Below are positions 1-8,861 of a stretch of 15,478 nucleotides of DNA, in pieces. The DNA lies in assembly GCA_937996795.1 (NCBI GenBank), contig CALKUH010000057.1:1-15478 (forward strand), given 5' to 3'. This DNA is from an uncultured Verrucomicrobiota bacterium (GTDB lineage Bacteria; Verrucomicrobiota; Kiritimatiellia; CAIVKH01). The translations under genes were made by a program, and so were the position numbers. Under the pieces are notes generated by a model. The model was not told the DNA's origin, made no database searches, and saw nothing but the letters and a program-made list of their open reading frames with translations. Each line of letters opens with the position of its first letter. Within the stretch, counting starts at the first letter, position 1.

Positions 1-448
1 TGCGGGGAAGGACGGGGACGATGTACCAAAGGAGGCGCTTGAGGAGCAGGACGCCCGGCGTCGGTGGGAGGTGGTCGTCCGCCGCGCCCAGGCGCCCCGC
101 CATTTCGAGCATCACGGTGTCGCCGTGCAAGGCGCCGGCAAGCGCCGTGCGGCCGATGAAAAATTCGCGCGGCGCTCCCTCGACACCGGTGGCGATCGCG
201 CCGCCGTGCGGCAGCATGCTCAGGCGCGCGGTGACGAAGCGATCCGCCGCGGGCAACGCCCATCGGTTCTTGCGCAGGCACGCCAGGCGGCCCTGCCGCT
301 CGCCCTGGCGCAGCAGCGCGCGGAGCTGTGTTCGTTCCCGCGTCTTCAGGCGAAGTTCGCGCGCGAGTTCGTGTTGCTTCAGCGGCTGGTAGTCCGGACG
401 TGAAAGAAGGGCAAACAATCGCGTTTCAAGACTTGCCCCGCTGCTCAT
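1..448 (-). CDS. rnr: RNase R-like 3'-5' exoribonuclease, N-terminal part (runs off the left edge)
   Basis: The minus frame opens with ATG at 448 and stays open to the window edge, giving about 149 residues. Residues 9-66 look like the winged-helix domain at the start of RNase R (LFALLSRPDYQPLKQHELAR, then RQGRLACLRKNRWALP). Residues 71-117 look like the first cold-shock/OB domain (VTARLSMLPHGGAIA, FFIGRTALAGALHGDTVML). The last visible residues, WYIVPVLPR, may be the start of the second OB domain. The catalytic RNB and S1 domains lie outside the window. RNase R degrades structured RNA in the cytoplasm. The gene is divergent from glgA, 55 bases away. No Shine-Dalgarno precedes the ATG, but a TATAGT box ends 8 bases upstream, so the transcript may be leaderless. 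The family call rests on the N-terminal pattern alone; another winged-helix/OB protein is possible. Confidence 0.68.
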   Translation of the reverse strand, partial: MSSGASLETRLFALLSRPDYQPLKQHELARELRLKTRERTQLRALLRQGERQGRLACLRKNRWALPAADRFVTARLSMLPHGGAIATGVEGAPREFFIGRTALAGALHGDTVMLEMAGRLGAADDHLPPTPGVLLLKRLLWYIVPVLPR

Positions 449-456
449 GGCCGTGG

Positions 457-485
457 ACTATACCCCGCCAATGGGGGAAGCCAAA
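457..485 (-). promoter_or_regulatory. Candidate promoter of the RNase R-like gene
   Basis: Read on the minus strand, TATAGT (plus 457-462) is a 5/6 match to a -10 box. It is preceded by a 17-base spacer and a poor -35 (TTTGGC, 480-485). The -10 box ends 8 bases before the ATG at 448, so initiation would fall at or next to the start codon. The -10 is convincing and the -35 is not. The same 55-base gap must also hold the glgA promoter, which I could not place with confidence. Confidence 0.35.
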
Positions 486-503
486 CGATAACAAAAGGCC
501 GCA

Positions 504-1949
504 ATGAAATTTGCGTACATCGCGAGTGAGATCACCCCCTACGCCTCGACGGGCGGACTGGCCGAAGTCGCCGGCGCCCTGCCGCGCGTGCTGGCTGCCG
601 CCGGACATCAGGTGGCGCGGTTCATGCCGTGTTACCGGATCATCATGGAAGGCCCGCACGAGCCGAAGCCGCTCGGATTGCGCATCACGGTTCCCGTGGG
701 CATGCGGAATTACTCCGCGGATATCCTCACGTTGGAGGAGGGCGGGGTCACCACGTATTTCATCCGGCGCGACGAGTTTTTCGACCGGGCCCAGCTCTAC
801 AACCTGCCGGATCGCGACTATGAGGACAATTTCGAGCGATTCGTCTTCTTCCAGAAGGTGGTGGTGGCGCTCATTGACCGGCTTGAGCTGAAGCCCGACA
901 TCGTCCATGCGAACGACTGGCAGACGGGGCTCATGCCGTATTTCCTCGAACACGGCGTCCAGGGACGCCGCCGCGGACGCCGGGAGAAGGTCGTCTTCAC
1001 GATGCACAACGTCGCGTACCAAGGCCTGTTTGACGGATCCGATTTTGCGTTCACGAACCTTCCGTTTAATGCCTTCTCCGTGGACACCTTTGAGTACTAC
1101 GGGAAAATCAACTGCTTGAAGGCCGGCATCACGGGTTCCGACCTGGTGACGACGGTCAGCCCGACGTACGCGAAGGAGATCACGACGCCGGAGGGCGGGT
1201 TTGGATTGGACGGGCTGTTGCGCAGCGTGCAGGGACGCCTGATCGGGTTGCTGAATGGAATTGACGTCGAGACGTGGAACCCGGCCAGCGACCCGCATCT
1301 CACCGCGAATTACGACGCCCGGAACCTGGCGGGCAAGGCGCTGTGCCGCAACCGGCTCGCGGGACATTTCAACGTCAAGCTGGGTCCGCGGACCGCTCTG
1401 ATGGCGATGGTTTCGCGACTTGTCGACATGAAGGGCTTCGACATCCTCGCGGAGGCGATGCCGGAGATGATGAAACGCGACATCGCGTTTGTGTTGCTCG
1501 GGTCCGGGCAGCAGGAATGTGAGGCGCTGGCCCGGAAGTGGGCGGAGCAATGGCCGGGCAGGGTGGGGGTGCGCATCGGATACAACGCGCCGCTCGCTCA
1601 TGAAATCCAAGCCGGGGCGGACGTCATGATGCTCCCGTCGAAATCCGAGCCGTGCGGCTTGACGCAATTCTGCAGCCAACGGTATGGCACCCTGCCCCTC
1701 GTCCACGCCGTGGGCGGCTTGGCGGACTCGGTGGTGGATCCGACGGAACGCCCGGAGGCCACGGGGATCAAATTTACCCAGTACTCCGGGACAGCCTTGC
1801 TCGACGCGGTGGATCGATCGCTGGCCCTCGTCAACGACCCGGCCAAACGCGTCAGCATCCAGAAGCGGATGATGGCCCTGGACGTTTCGTGGCGCAGCGC
1901 GGCCGAGCTGTATCTCCAGCATTATGAGCGCATACTTCACGGCGCCTGA
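504..1949 (+). CDS. glgA: Glycogen synthase (ADP-glucose type, GT5)
   Basis: A 481-residue protein of normal length for bacterial GlgA, which adds glucose from ADP-glucose to growing alpha-1,4-glucan in the cytoplasm. The N-terminal Rossmann half begins FAYIASEITPYASTGGLAEV and contains HANDWQTG (135-142) and the FTMHNVAYQG segment (165-174). The C-terminal GT-B half has VSRLVDMKG (R305, K310), LLGSG (331-335) and SKSEPCGLTQ (379-388, with E382 where the family has its essential Glu). Residue 15 is Ser, whereas the well-known family motif is K-T-G-G-L; in E. coli that Lys15 contributes to ADP-glucose binding. The ATG at 504 is preceded by AAAGG (494-498) at a suitable distance. It is the only plus-strand gene here and is convergent with lepB. 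No other glycogen gene is visible nearby. Confidence 0.95.
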   Translation: MKFAYIASEITPYASTGGLAEVAGALPRVLAAAGHQVARFMPCYRIIMEGPHEPKPLGLRITVPVGMRNYSADILTLEEGGVTTYFIRRDEFFDRAQLYNLPDRDYEDNFERFVFFQKVVVALIDRLELKPDIVHANDWQTGLMPYFLEHGVQGRRRGRREKVVFTMHNVAYQGLFDGSDFAFTNLPFNAFSVDTFEYYGKINCLKAGITGSDLVTTVSPTYAKEITTPEGGFGLDGLLRSVQGRLIGLLNGIDVETWNPASDPHLTANYDARNLAGKALCRNRLAGHFNVKLGPRTALMAMVSRLVDMKGFDILAEAMPEMMKRDIAFVLLGSGQQECEALARKWAEQWPGRVGVRIGYNAPLAHEIQAGADVMMLPSKSEPCGLTQFCSQRYGTLPLVHAVGGLADSVVDPTERPEATGIKFTQYSGTALLDAVDRSLALVNDPAKRVSIQKRMMALDVSWRSAAELYLQHYERILHGA

Positions 1950-2142
1950 GTCCATCCAGTCGCGCTTCCCGCCAAAGTTATTGTAGTACGCGTTTCGCCC
2001 TGTGAATAACCAGAACCCCCCATACCTAGCGTGTCCCGACGCCAATATATGGACATAATATGTATTATGCGACGTTATTATGGTGGGGACTTTTCCCGTC
2101 TTCTTGTTTGGTTTTGCATGGAGGAGACGGCCTTCGGAATCG
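1950..2142. other. Convergent intergenic gap with an AT-rich island
   Basis: This stretch separates the 3' ends of glgA (plus) and lepB (minus). I see no gene in it. Positions 2041-2082 are strikingly AT-rich against the GC-rich background and carry the CATAATA repeats listed separately. Around 2085-2097, GGGA-CTTT-TCCC can form a 4-bp hairpin. On the plus strand it is followed by a T-rich stretch with TTTT at 2112-2115, so it could be a weak terminator for glgA. The stem is short and I would not insist on it. Confidence 0.4.
2054..2082. repeat. Three CATAATA heptamers, two forming a 16-bp palindrome
   Basis: CATAATA (2054-2060), a TG spacer, then TATTATG (2063-2069) form a perfect inverted repeat with 7-bp arms. 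A further TATTATG follows at 2076-2082, spaced 13 bases start to start from the previous copy. Just upstream, CCAATATATGG (2042-2052) is another near-palindromic AT-rich site. The arrangement resembles a clustered protein-binding site, but it lies between convergent 3' ends, where an operator is not expected. The function is unknown. Confidence 0.6.
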
Positions 2143-3243
2143 CTACTCGACGAAGCCCCAGCGCGGGCTGATGGGCCAATACACCATAAAGGCAGGCCCC
2201 ACAATGTTGCGGCGGTCGACGCCGCCGAAATAGCGCCCGTCGAGGCTCGATAGCGTGTTGTCGCCCAGCGGCAGATACTCCGTCCCGGATAATTCCAAGA
2301 CCTGGCCGGGCCGACCCAACTTCATCGGCGTCAGGCGGTCGGCCATCGGGAGCTGGTAACCGTTGTAGCCCTCGCGCGTTCCGGCGACCAGGCGTTGGAA
2401 TGCGTACGGACGCTCCACACGTTCCCCGTCGGCGACCAGATACGGAGGATCGATCTGGATGCGTTCACCGGGCAGACCGGCAATGCGCTTGATGTAGAAG
2501 GAGTCGGGACGAATCCGGTCGTAGCGGATGCCGTCCGTGCTGAAGACAAAAATATCGCCGCGTTCCGGGCGTGTGAAATTGTAGCGGACCTTGTTCACGA
2601 AAATATGATCCCCAAACCGCATCCGACCCGAGGCCAGCAACTGACCCTTGGTCACCCGGGAAAAACCCGGTTGGACGTGGCGCGGCATCGCGCGCGGGAT
2701 GTCGTGCGGCACACCGGCGACATAAAAGCGGAACCATTCCTCACTCTCATCCACCCGCATCTCCACGAGCCCGTCCACCTTGGCCCGGACCTCCTGGTAT
2801 CGCTCGCCAAAGACGATCAGGCGAGGCAGGTTTAACGGAAAATGGTCATGCCACTTCCGCCCCTGCTGCTCGCCCGCATTGACGCCATACAGCGTCGGCT
2901 GCATGGAGCCCGTCGGAATCTTGAAGGGCTGGATGAAAAAGGTGCGGAACGCCATCGCCACGACAACGGCCACGACGAGGATTTCCACGTTTTCGCGAAT
3001 GCGCGCGTGTTCGCGAACCGGCGCAACGACGTCCATGGCCGCCGCTACTGCTTCCGCCCCGCGCTCCATCGCCCCGACATCGCCGGCCCGCCGCGCAGTA
3101 CGCAGTTGAGTCTCCGCCTGATGCAGCGCCGCGATGGCGTCCGGCGCGGCCACATCCTCCCGCATATGCCGGAGATGACGCGCCTCATGGAGCACCTGCC
3201 GCGCAATCTTCCGCATCCGGCGGATCTGCAGCCAGCGCTTCAT
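2143..3243 (-). CDS. lepB: Signal peptidase I with N-terminal extension and a large insertion
   Basis: Signal peptidase I is the membrane serine protease that removes signal peptides from exported proteins. From ATG 3243 the protein has 366 residues. One membrane segment spans about 87-104 (ILVVAVVVAMAF). It is followed by FKIPTGSMQPTLY with the nucleophile Ser113, DSFYIKRIAGLPGE with the general-base Lys252, and the C-terminal GDNTLSSLDGRYFGG box. About 85 residues of charged membrane before it are helix-rich (ALHQAETQLRTARR). Usually MxPTL is followed almost at once by GDxxxVNK; here about 90 residues intervene before GDHIFVNK (about 211-218). An in-frame GTG at 3261 would add six residues and overlap lepA by 14 bases. 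I chose the ATG, which leaves a 4-base gap after the lepA stop. It is the last gene of the long minus-strand run. Confidence 0.92.
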   Translation of the reverse strand: MKRWLQIRRMRKIARQVLHEARHLRHMREDVAAPDAIAALHQAETQLRTARRAGDVGAMERGAEAVAAAMDVVAPVREHARIRENVEILVVAVVVAMAFRTFFIQPFKIPTGSMQPTLYGVNAGEQQGRKWHDHFPLNLPRLIVFGERYQEVRAKVDGLVEMRVDESEEWFRFYVAGVPHDIPRAMPRHVQPGFSRVTKGQLLASGRMRFGDHIFVNKVRYNFTRPERGDIFVFSTDGIRYDRIRPDSFYIKRIAGLPGERIQIDPPYLVADGERVERPYAFQRLVAGTREGYNGYQLPMADRLTPMKLGRPGQVLELSGTEYLPLGDNTLSSLDGRYFGGVDRRNIVGPAFMVYWPISPRWGFVE

Positions 3244-3247
3244 GGGA

Positions 3248-5050
<1,803 letters not shown>

Positions 5051-5053
5051 GGT

Positions 5054-5725
5054 TTAGGTGTGATTCTCGTTGAGGGCTGAGCGGCAGCGGTCGCGCATCC
5101 GCGCGATTTCCGCCTTCATGTCCGCGGAGCGGTACAGGGCTGTGCCGGCGATCAAGACATTCGCGCCGGCGCGCGCGCACGCGACCGCCGTGTCCTGCGT
5201 GATTCCGCCGTCGACGGAAAGGTCGAGGCCCGGCGCCACGCGCCGGAGTTCCGCGATCTTCGGCAACACATGCTCCAGGAACGGCTGGCCGCCGAATCCC
5301 GGATGAACGGTCATCAACAGGAGCTCGTCGATCTCGCCCAGCAGCGGATGAGCGGCGGCGGCGGGCGTCTCCGGATTCAGCACGAGTCCGGCGCGCCGTC
5401 CGCGCGCGCGGATGCGGCGAAGCAACGGAAGCGGATCATCGTGGGCCTCCACATGGACCATCAGCAGGTCCGATCCGGCATCCAGAAAGGCGTCGAGCAG
5501 GATGCCGGGGCGCGTGCACATCAGGTGCACACTCAGCGGGAACTTCGTTTCGCGCCGGGCCATGCGCACGATGTCGGGGCCCATCGTCAGGTTCGGCACG
5601 AAGTGACCGTCCATGACATCCAGATGCAAGGCATCCGCCCCGGCCTGTTCAGCCGAACGGCAGGCCTCCGCTAGATGACCGAAATCAGCGGCGAGCAGGG
5701 ACGGCAGTATCTGTATGGACGGCAT
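5054..5725 (-). CDS. rpe: Ribulose-phosphate 3-epimerase
   Basis: A 223-residue TIM-barrel enzyme that interconverts ribulose 5-phosphate and xylulose 5-phosphate in the pentose phosphate pathway. It begins MPSIQILPSLLAADF and shows the metal/catalytic residues His34 and Asp36 in HLDVMDGHFVPNLTMGP, His67 in VHLMCTRPG, the loop MTVHPGFGGQPF (138-149), and Asp172 in SVDGGI. The frame extends upstream to a TTG at 5779, which would add 18 residues with no homology pattern. ATG 5725 gives the usual family length and the conserved N-terminus. About 50 bases separate it from the truA stop. No strong Shine-Dalgarno stands directly before the ATG. Confidence 0.96.
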   Translation of the reverse strand: MPSIQILPSLLAADFGHLAEACRSAEQAGADALHLDVMDGHFVPNLTMGPDIVRMARRETKFPLSVHLMCTRPGILLDAFLDAGSDLLMVHVEAHDDPLPLLRRIRARGRRAGLVLNPETPAAAAHPLLGEIDELLLMTVHPGFGGQPFLEHVLPKIAELRRVAPGLDLSVDGGITQDTAVACARAGANVLIAGTALYRSADMKAEIARMRDRCRSALNENHT

Positions 5726-5775
5726 ATTGAGAATGGGCGTAAAGGCCGCGACGCTATCCCACCCTCCCCCACCCG

Positions 5776-6540
5776 TCAAGGCAACGAGCCCCGGCGCGCC
5801 GAATAATATACCTGCCAGAGGAACAAGCCCCGGGCCGGAGCTGTTGGCACGTGCGCGGTGCGGGTTTTCGATTCGAGAATGGCGGTGGTTTCCTCCGGCG
5901 CCACCTCGCCTAGGCCGACACGGATGAGGTGGCCGGAAAGGCTGCGGACCATGCGGTACAGGAAACCCTCGCCCCGGACGGCGATCAGCACCTGTGCGCC
6001 GCGTTTCGTCACGCGCAGCCGGTCGATCCGGCGCACGGTGCCCTCCCGCTCATACCCCGGGTTGGCGCAAAAGGCGGCAAAGTCATGGCGCCCTTCCAGC
6101 ATCTGCGCCGCCTTGTTCATGGCGCGCACATCCAGCGGCAGCCGCACATGAGCCGTGTAGCGCCGCGTGTCGGGCGTGGGCACGGGGTTGTTCCAGATGA
6201 AGTACCGGTATTCCTTTCCCGTCGCACTGAACCGGGCGTCGAAGTCCGCACGCGTCGCCGTGATGCGCTCAACGCGCACATCCTCCGGAAGGCGGGCGTT
6301 CAGCGCGAGGAAGAGCTTCTTCGCGGGGCGATAGGCGGGCAGATCGAAATGGACCACCTGTCCGCGCGCATGCACCCCGGTGTCGGTGCGGCCGCTGCAA
6401 AAGGCCCGCGTCTCCACGCCGGTCACCGAACGGATCGCCTCCTCCAGCGCGGCCTGCACGGTCCGGCGTCCCTGCTGGACCTGCCAGCCGGAAAACTCGG
6501 TGCCGTCGTACGAGATGACCGCGCGATAACGCCGTTTCAT
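5776..6540 (-). CDS. truA: tRNA pseudouridine(38-40) synthase
   Basis: A 254-residue protein that isomerises uridines 38-40 in the tRNA anticodon stem-loop. The N-terminus (YRAVISYDGTEFSGWQVQ) is the TruA signature. Catalytic Asp53 sits in CSGRTDTGVHARGQVVHF. Later conserved segments include YRYFIWN, the HDFAAFC box and GFLYRMVRSL near the C-terminus. The length is typical. The ATG overlaps the ruvX stop as ATGA, which indicates translational coupling. Confidence 0.97.
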   Translation of the reverse strand: MKRRYRAVISYDGTEFSGWQVQQGRRTVQAALEEAIRSVTGVETRAFCSGRTDTGVHARGQVVHFDLPAYRPAKKLFLALNARLPEDVRVERITATRADFDARFSATGKEYRYFIWNNPVPTPDTRRYTAHVRLPLDVRAMNKAAQMLEGRHDFAAFCANPGYEREGTVRRIDRLRVTKRGAQVLIAVRGEGFLYRMVRSLSGHLIRVGLGEVAPEETTAILESKTRTAHVPTAPARGLFLWQVYYSARRGSLP

Positions 6541-6974
6541 GGCGAAACGGGCGGCATCGAACCGCCCTGCGCATCGAGGAAGTTCTGCAACATGAGCTGC
6601 GCCGCGAGTTTGTCGACCACCTCGCGCCGACGCTCGCGCCGCGTGCCGCCTTCAATCAACACGTCATGCGCGGCTTTTGTCGTCAACCGCTCATCCCAAA
6701 GGCGGACGGGAATCTTCAATCGCTCCGACAGATCGCGTGCAAACTGTTCCGCTTTGAGTGCCGCCGGACCGCGGGACCCGTCCATGTTCAGCGGCAGTCC
6801 GACCACGACGGCCTGCGCGCCGTACGCGGAAAAGGCCTGGGCCACCTGCTCAAGCGCATCGCGAGGCCCGGAAACAAGGCAGACCTCTTTCGATGTCGCG
6901 AGGAAGGCATCGGGGTCGCTGAGCGCCAGGCCCACGCGCTTCTCCCCGTAGTCCACGCCAAGCCAGCGGGCCAT
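6537..6974 (-). CDS. ruvX: Putative pre-16S rRNA nuclease / RuvX (YqgF family)
   Basis: From ATG 6974 this is a 145-residue RNase H-fold protein matching YqgF, implicated in 16S rRNA 5'-end maturation and also named a Holliday junction resolvase homologue. It has GVDYGEKRVGLALSD with Asp8, VVGLPLNMDGSRGP (57-70), WDERLTT (93-99) and VVDKLAAQLMLQNFLD with Asp121, so the expected acidic residues are present. A longer frame starts at 7067, but its first 31 residues are low-complexity shadow of manC. ATG 6974 follows the manC stop by one base. The exact cellular role of the family is still debated; the family assignment is not. Confidence 0.93.
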   Translation of the reverse strand: MARWLGVDYGEKRVGLALSDPDAFLATSKEVCLVSGPRDALEQVAQAFSAYGAQAVVVGLPLNMDGSRGPAALKAEQFARDLSERLKIPVRLWDERLTTKAAHDVLIEGGTRRERRREVVDKLAAQLMLQNFLDAQGGSMPPVSP

Positions 6975-6975
6975 C

Positions 6976-8055
6976 TCAAAGCACCTCGGTCCGCCCGTTG
7001 GCGCGCAATTGCGCCAGCAGTTCCTTGATGTTTTGGGCGTGATCGCGATGGCAGACCAGCGTGACATCCTCCGCCTGCACGACGATCAGGTCCTGCACGC
7101 CGACGAGCGCGGTCAGGCGCCCCTGCGCGAATACGATATTACGCTGCGAGCGCACGGCACTGACATCGCCGATCCCGACATTCCCCTCCGCGTCCGCCGG
7201 GAAATGACGTTCCAGCGCCGGCCACGAGCCCACGTCGTCCCAGGCAAATGTGCCTTCAGCCACCAGGATGTTGTCCGCCTTCTCCATCACGGCGTAATCG
7301 ATCGAAATCTTGCGCAGCGGTTCAAACGTATCCTTCAAGCGCCGGGCAAAATCCGGGTGGCGAGCGGCCGCGGCCCACTCGCTGACATATCGGCCCAGCT
7401 CCGGATGGTGATTCACCAGCGCGCGCTCAATCGAGGCGACGGACCAGATGAACATGCCGGAATTCCAGGCATAACGGCCGCTGGCCAGATAGGCCTCCGC
7501 CGTGGCACGGTCCGGCTTTTCGACAAAACGCTTCACGCGTTTGAAGGAAATCCCGTTCGCGGAGGAAAACGCGTCGCCCTGTTCAATGTACCCGAAACCG
7601 GTGCTCGGCTCGTCGGGCTTGATGCCGATGGTGATGAGCCAGTCGCCGGATTCCGCCACGTCCATTCCTGCGGCGAGCGTGTCGCGGAAGCGCGGCAAAT
7701 CCCCCATGACGTGGTCGGCCGTCAGGATCGCGAACACCCCGTTGGGATCGCGCGCCTTCACCAGCGCAGCCGCCAGTGCAACCGCCGGCGCGGTGTCGCG
7801 GCCGGCGGGCTCGCCGATGATGTTCTCCGGCGGCAGCGCGGGAACGGCCTCACACGACGCATCGACGAGGTCGGCATTCGTCAGCACCAGCACGCGTTCG
7901 GGCGGAACCAGTCCCGCCAGCCGGTCCACCGCCTGCGCGAGCAGCGGCTTGTCCCCGACCAGCGCGAGCAACTGCTTCGGACGGCGCGCCCGGCTCAGGG
8001 GCCAGAACCGTTCACCTCGTCCACCCGCCAGGATGACGGCATACCGATGATTCAT
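6976..8055 (-). CDS. manC: Mannose-1-phosphate guanylyltransferase
   Basis: This is a nucleotidyltransferase of 359 residues, the single-domain form without a fused phosphomannose isomerase. It makes GDP-mannose from mannose 1-phosphate and GTP for cell-surface glycans. Motifs: AVILAGGRGERFWPLSR (6-22) continuing to PKQLL, EPAGRDTAPA (82-91), TADH (112-115), FVEKP (177-181) and WNSGMFIW (197-204). The start is set by a textbook Shine-Dalgarno, AAAAGGAG (plus 8063-8070), 7 bases before ATG 8055. A GTG directly before it (8058) gives one extra residue and is less well placed. The start overlaps the trpA stop by one base (TGATG). The strong ribosome site inside the run suggests it is translated more independently than its neighbours. 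Confidence 0.93.
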   Translation of the reverse strand: MNHRYAVILAGGRGERFWPLSRARRPKQLLALVGDKPLLAQAVDRLAGLVPPERVLVLTNADLVDASCEAVPALPPENIIGEPAGRDTAPAVALAAALVKARDPNGVFAILTADHVMGDLPRFRDTLAAGMDVAESGDWLITIGIKPDEPSTGFGYIEQGDAFSSANGISFKRVKRFVEKPDRATAEAYLASGRYAWNSGMFIWSVASIERALVNHHPELGRYVSEWAAAARHPDFARRLKDTFEPLRKISIDYAVMEKADNILVAEGTFAWDDVGSWPALERHFPADAEGNVGIGDVSAVRSQRNIVFAQGRLTALVGVQDLIVVQAEDVTLVCHRDHAQNIKELLAQLRANGRTEVL

Positions 8056-8861
8056 CACGACACTCCTTTTACCGCGTCGATAAGCGTGCGCACCCAGTCC
8101 GCCGCCGCCTGCCGGCCCGCCGCCGTGTCAGGCGCTTCGTGCAGGCGGTTTACGATCGCGCTCCCGACCACGACCGCATCCGCCGCGGCTGCCGCGGTCC
8201 GCGCGTGATCCGGCGTGCCGATGCCGAAGCCCAGGGCGACGGGAAGGGCCGTCATGGATTTGGTGCGGCGCACCAGATCAATCGCCGCTGGGCTCAACTG
8301 GTTCTGCGTGCCGGTGACGCCCTCGCGCGAAACGCAGTACACAAAACCCGTGGCCGACTTCACGATCTTCGCAATGCGCGCATCCGGCGTGGTCGGAGTC
8401 ACCAGCGCGATGTGGTCGAGATGGTGCTTCCGCAACAACACCCGGTATGGATCCGCCTCTTCCACGGGCAGATCGAGCAGCAGCAGCCCATCCAGTCCCG
8501 CAGCGGAAGCCTCCTTCATGAAACGACCCGCGCCGCGCGCATGCACCGGATTCATATAGGTGTAGCCCATCATCGGAATTTCGCAGCGACTCCGGATGCG
8601 CGCAACGGTTTCGAGCACGCGGGCCGGGGTTGCGCCGGCCTCCAGTGCGCGGGCCGCGGACTCCTGATTCACACGACCGTCGGCCAGCGGATCGGAAAAC
8701 GGAATGCCGAGTTCCACGATATCCACGCCCGCCTCAGCCAGGCGCATCACAAAATCCTCCGTCGCCTCCAGCGATGGATCGCCCGCGGTAATATAGGCGA
8801 TGAATCCCTTTTGCCGGCGCCGTGCAAGCTCTTGAAAACGCTGCTCAATGCGTGTCTTCAT
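8055..8861 (-). CDS. trpA: Tryptophan synthase alpha subunit
   Basis: A 268-residue TIM barrel of normal length that splits indole-3-glycerol phosphate to indole and glyceraldehyde 3-phosphate, passing indole to TrpB. Catalytic Glu50 sits in DIVELGIPFSDPLADG and Asp61 follows in the same segment. TPTTPDARI, VYCVSREGVTGTQ and LGFGIGTPDHA match the phosphate-binding and loop-6 regions. After LADG it reads RVNQ where many TrpA proteins have PxIQ. ATG 8861 overlaps the coaX stop as ATGA. No trpB or other trp gene is next to it, so trpA is carried in a housekeeping run away from a trp operon. Confidence 0.97.
   Translation of the reverse strand: MKTRIEQRFQELARRRQKGFIAYITAGDPSLEATEDFVMRLAEAGVDIVELGIPFSDPLADGRVNQESAARALEAGATPARVLETVARIRSRCEIPMMGYTYMNPVHARGAGRFMKEASAAGLDGLLLLDLPVEEADPYRVLLRKHHLDHIALVTPTTPDARIAKIVKSATGFVYCVSREGVTGTQNQLSPAAIDLVRRTKSMTALPVALGFGIGTPDHARTAAAAADAVVVGSAIVNRLHEAPDTAAGRQAAADWVRTLIDAVKGVS

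Noticed and set aside
426..2204. 592-codon open frame on the minus strand across glgA
   Set aside because: It is antisense to glgA, which has all GlgA motifs. The product is Arg/His-rich with no recognisable domain, as expected from high GC at third positions.
5726..5779. Longer Rpe start at TTG 5779
   Set aside because: It adds a Gly-rich stretch with no family similarity. ATG 5725 gives the standard length and N-terminus.
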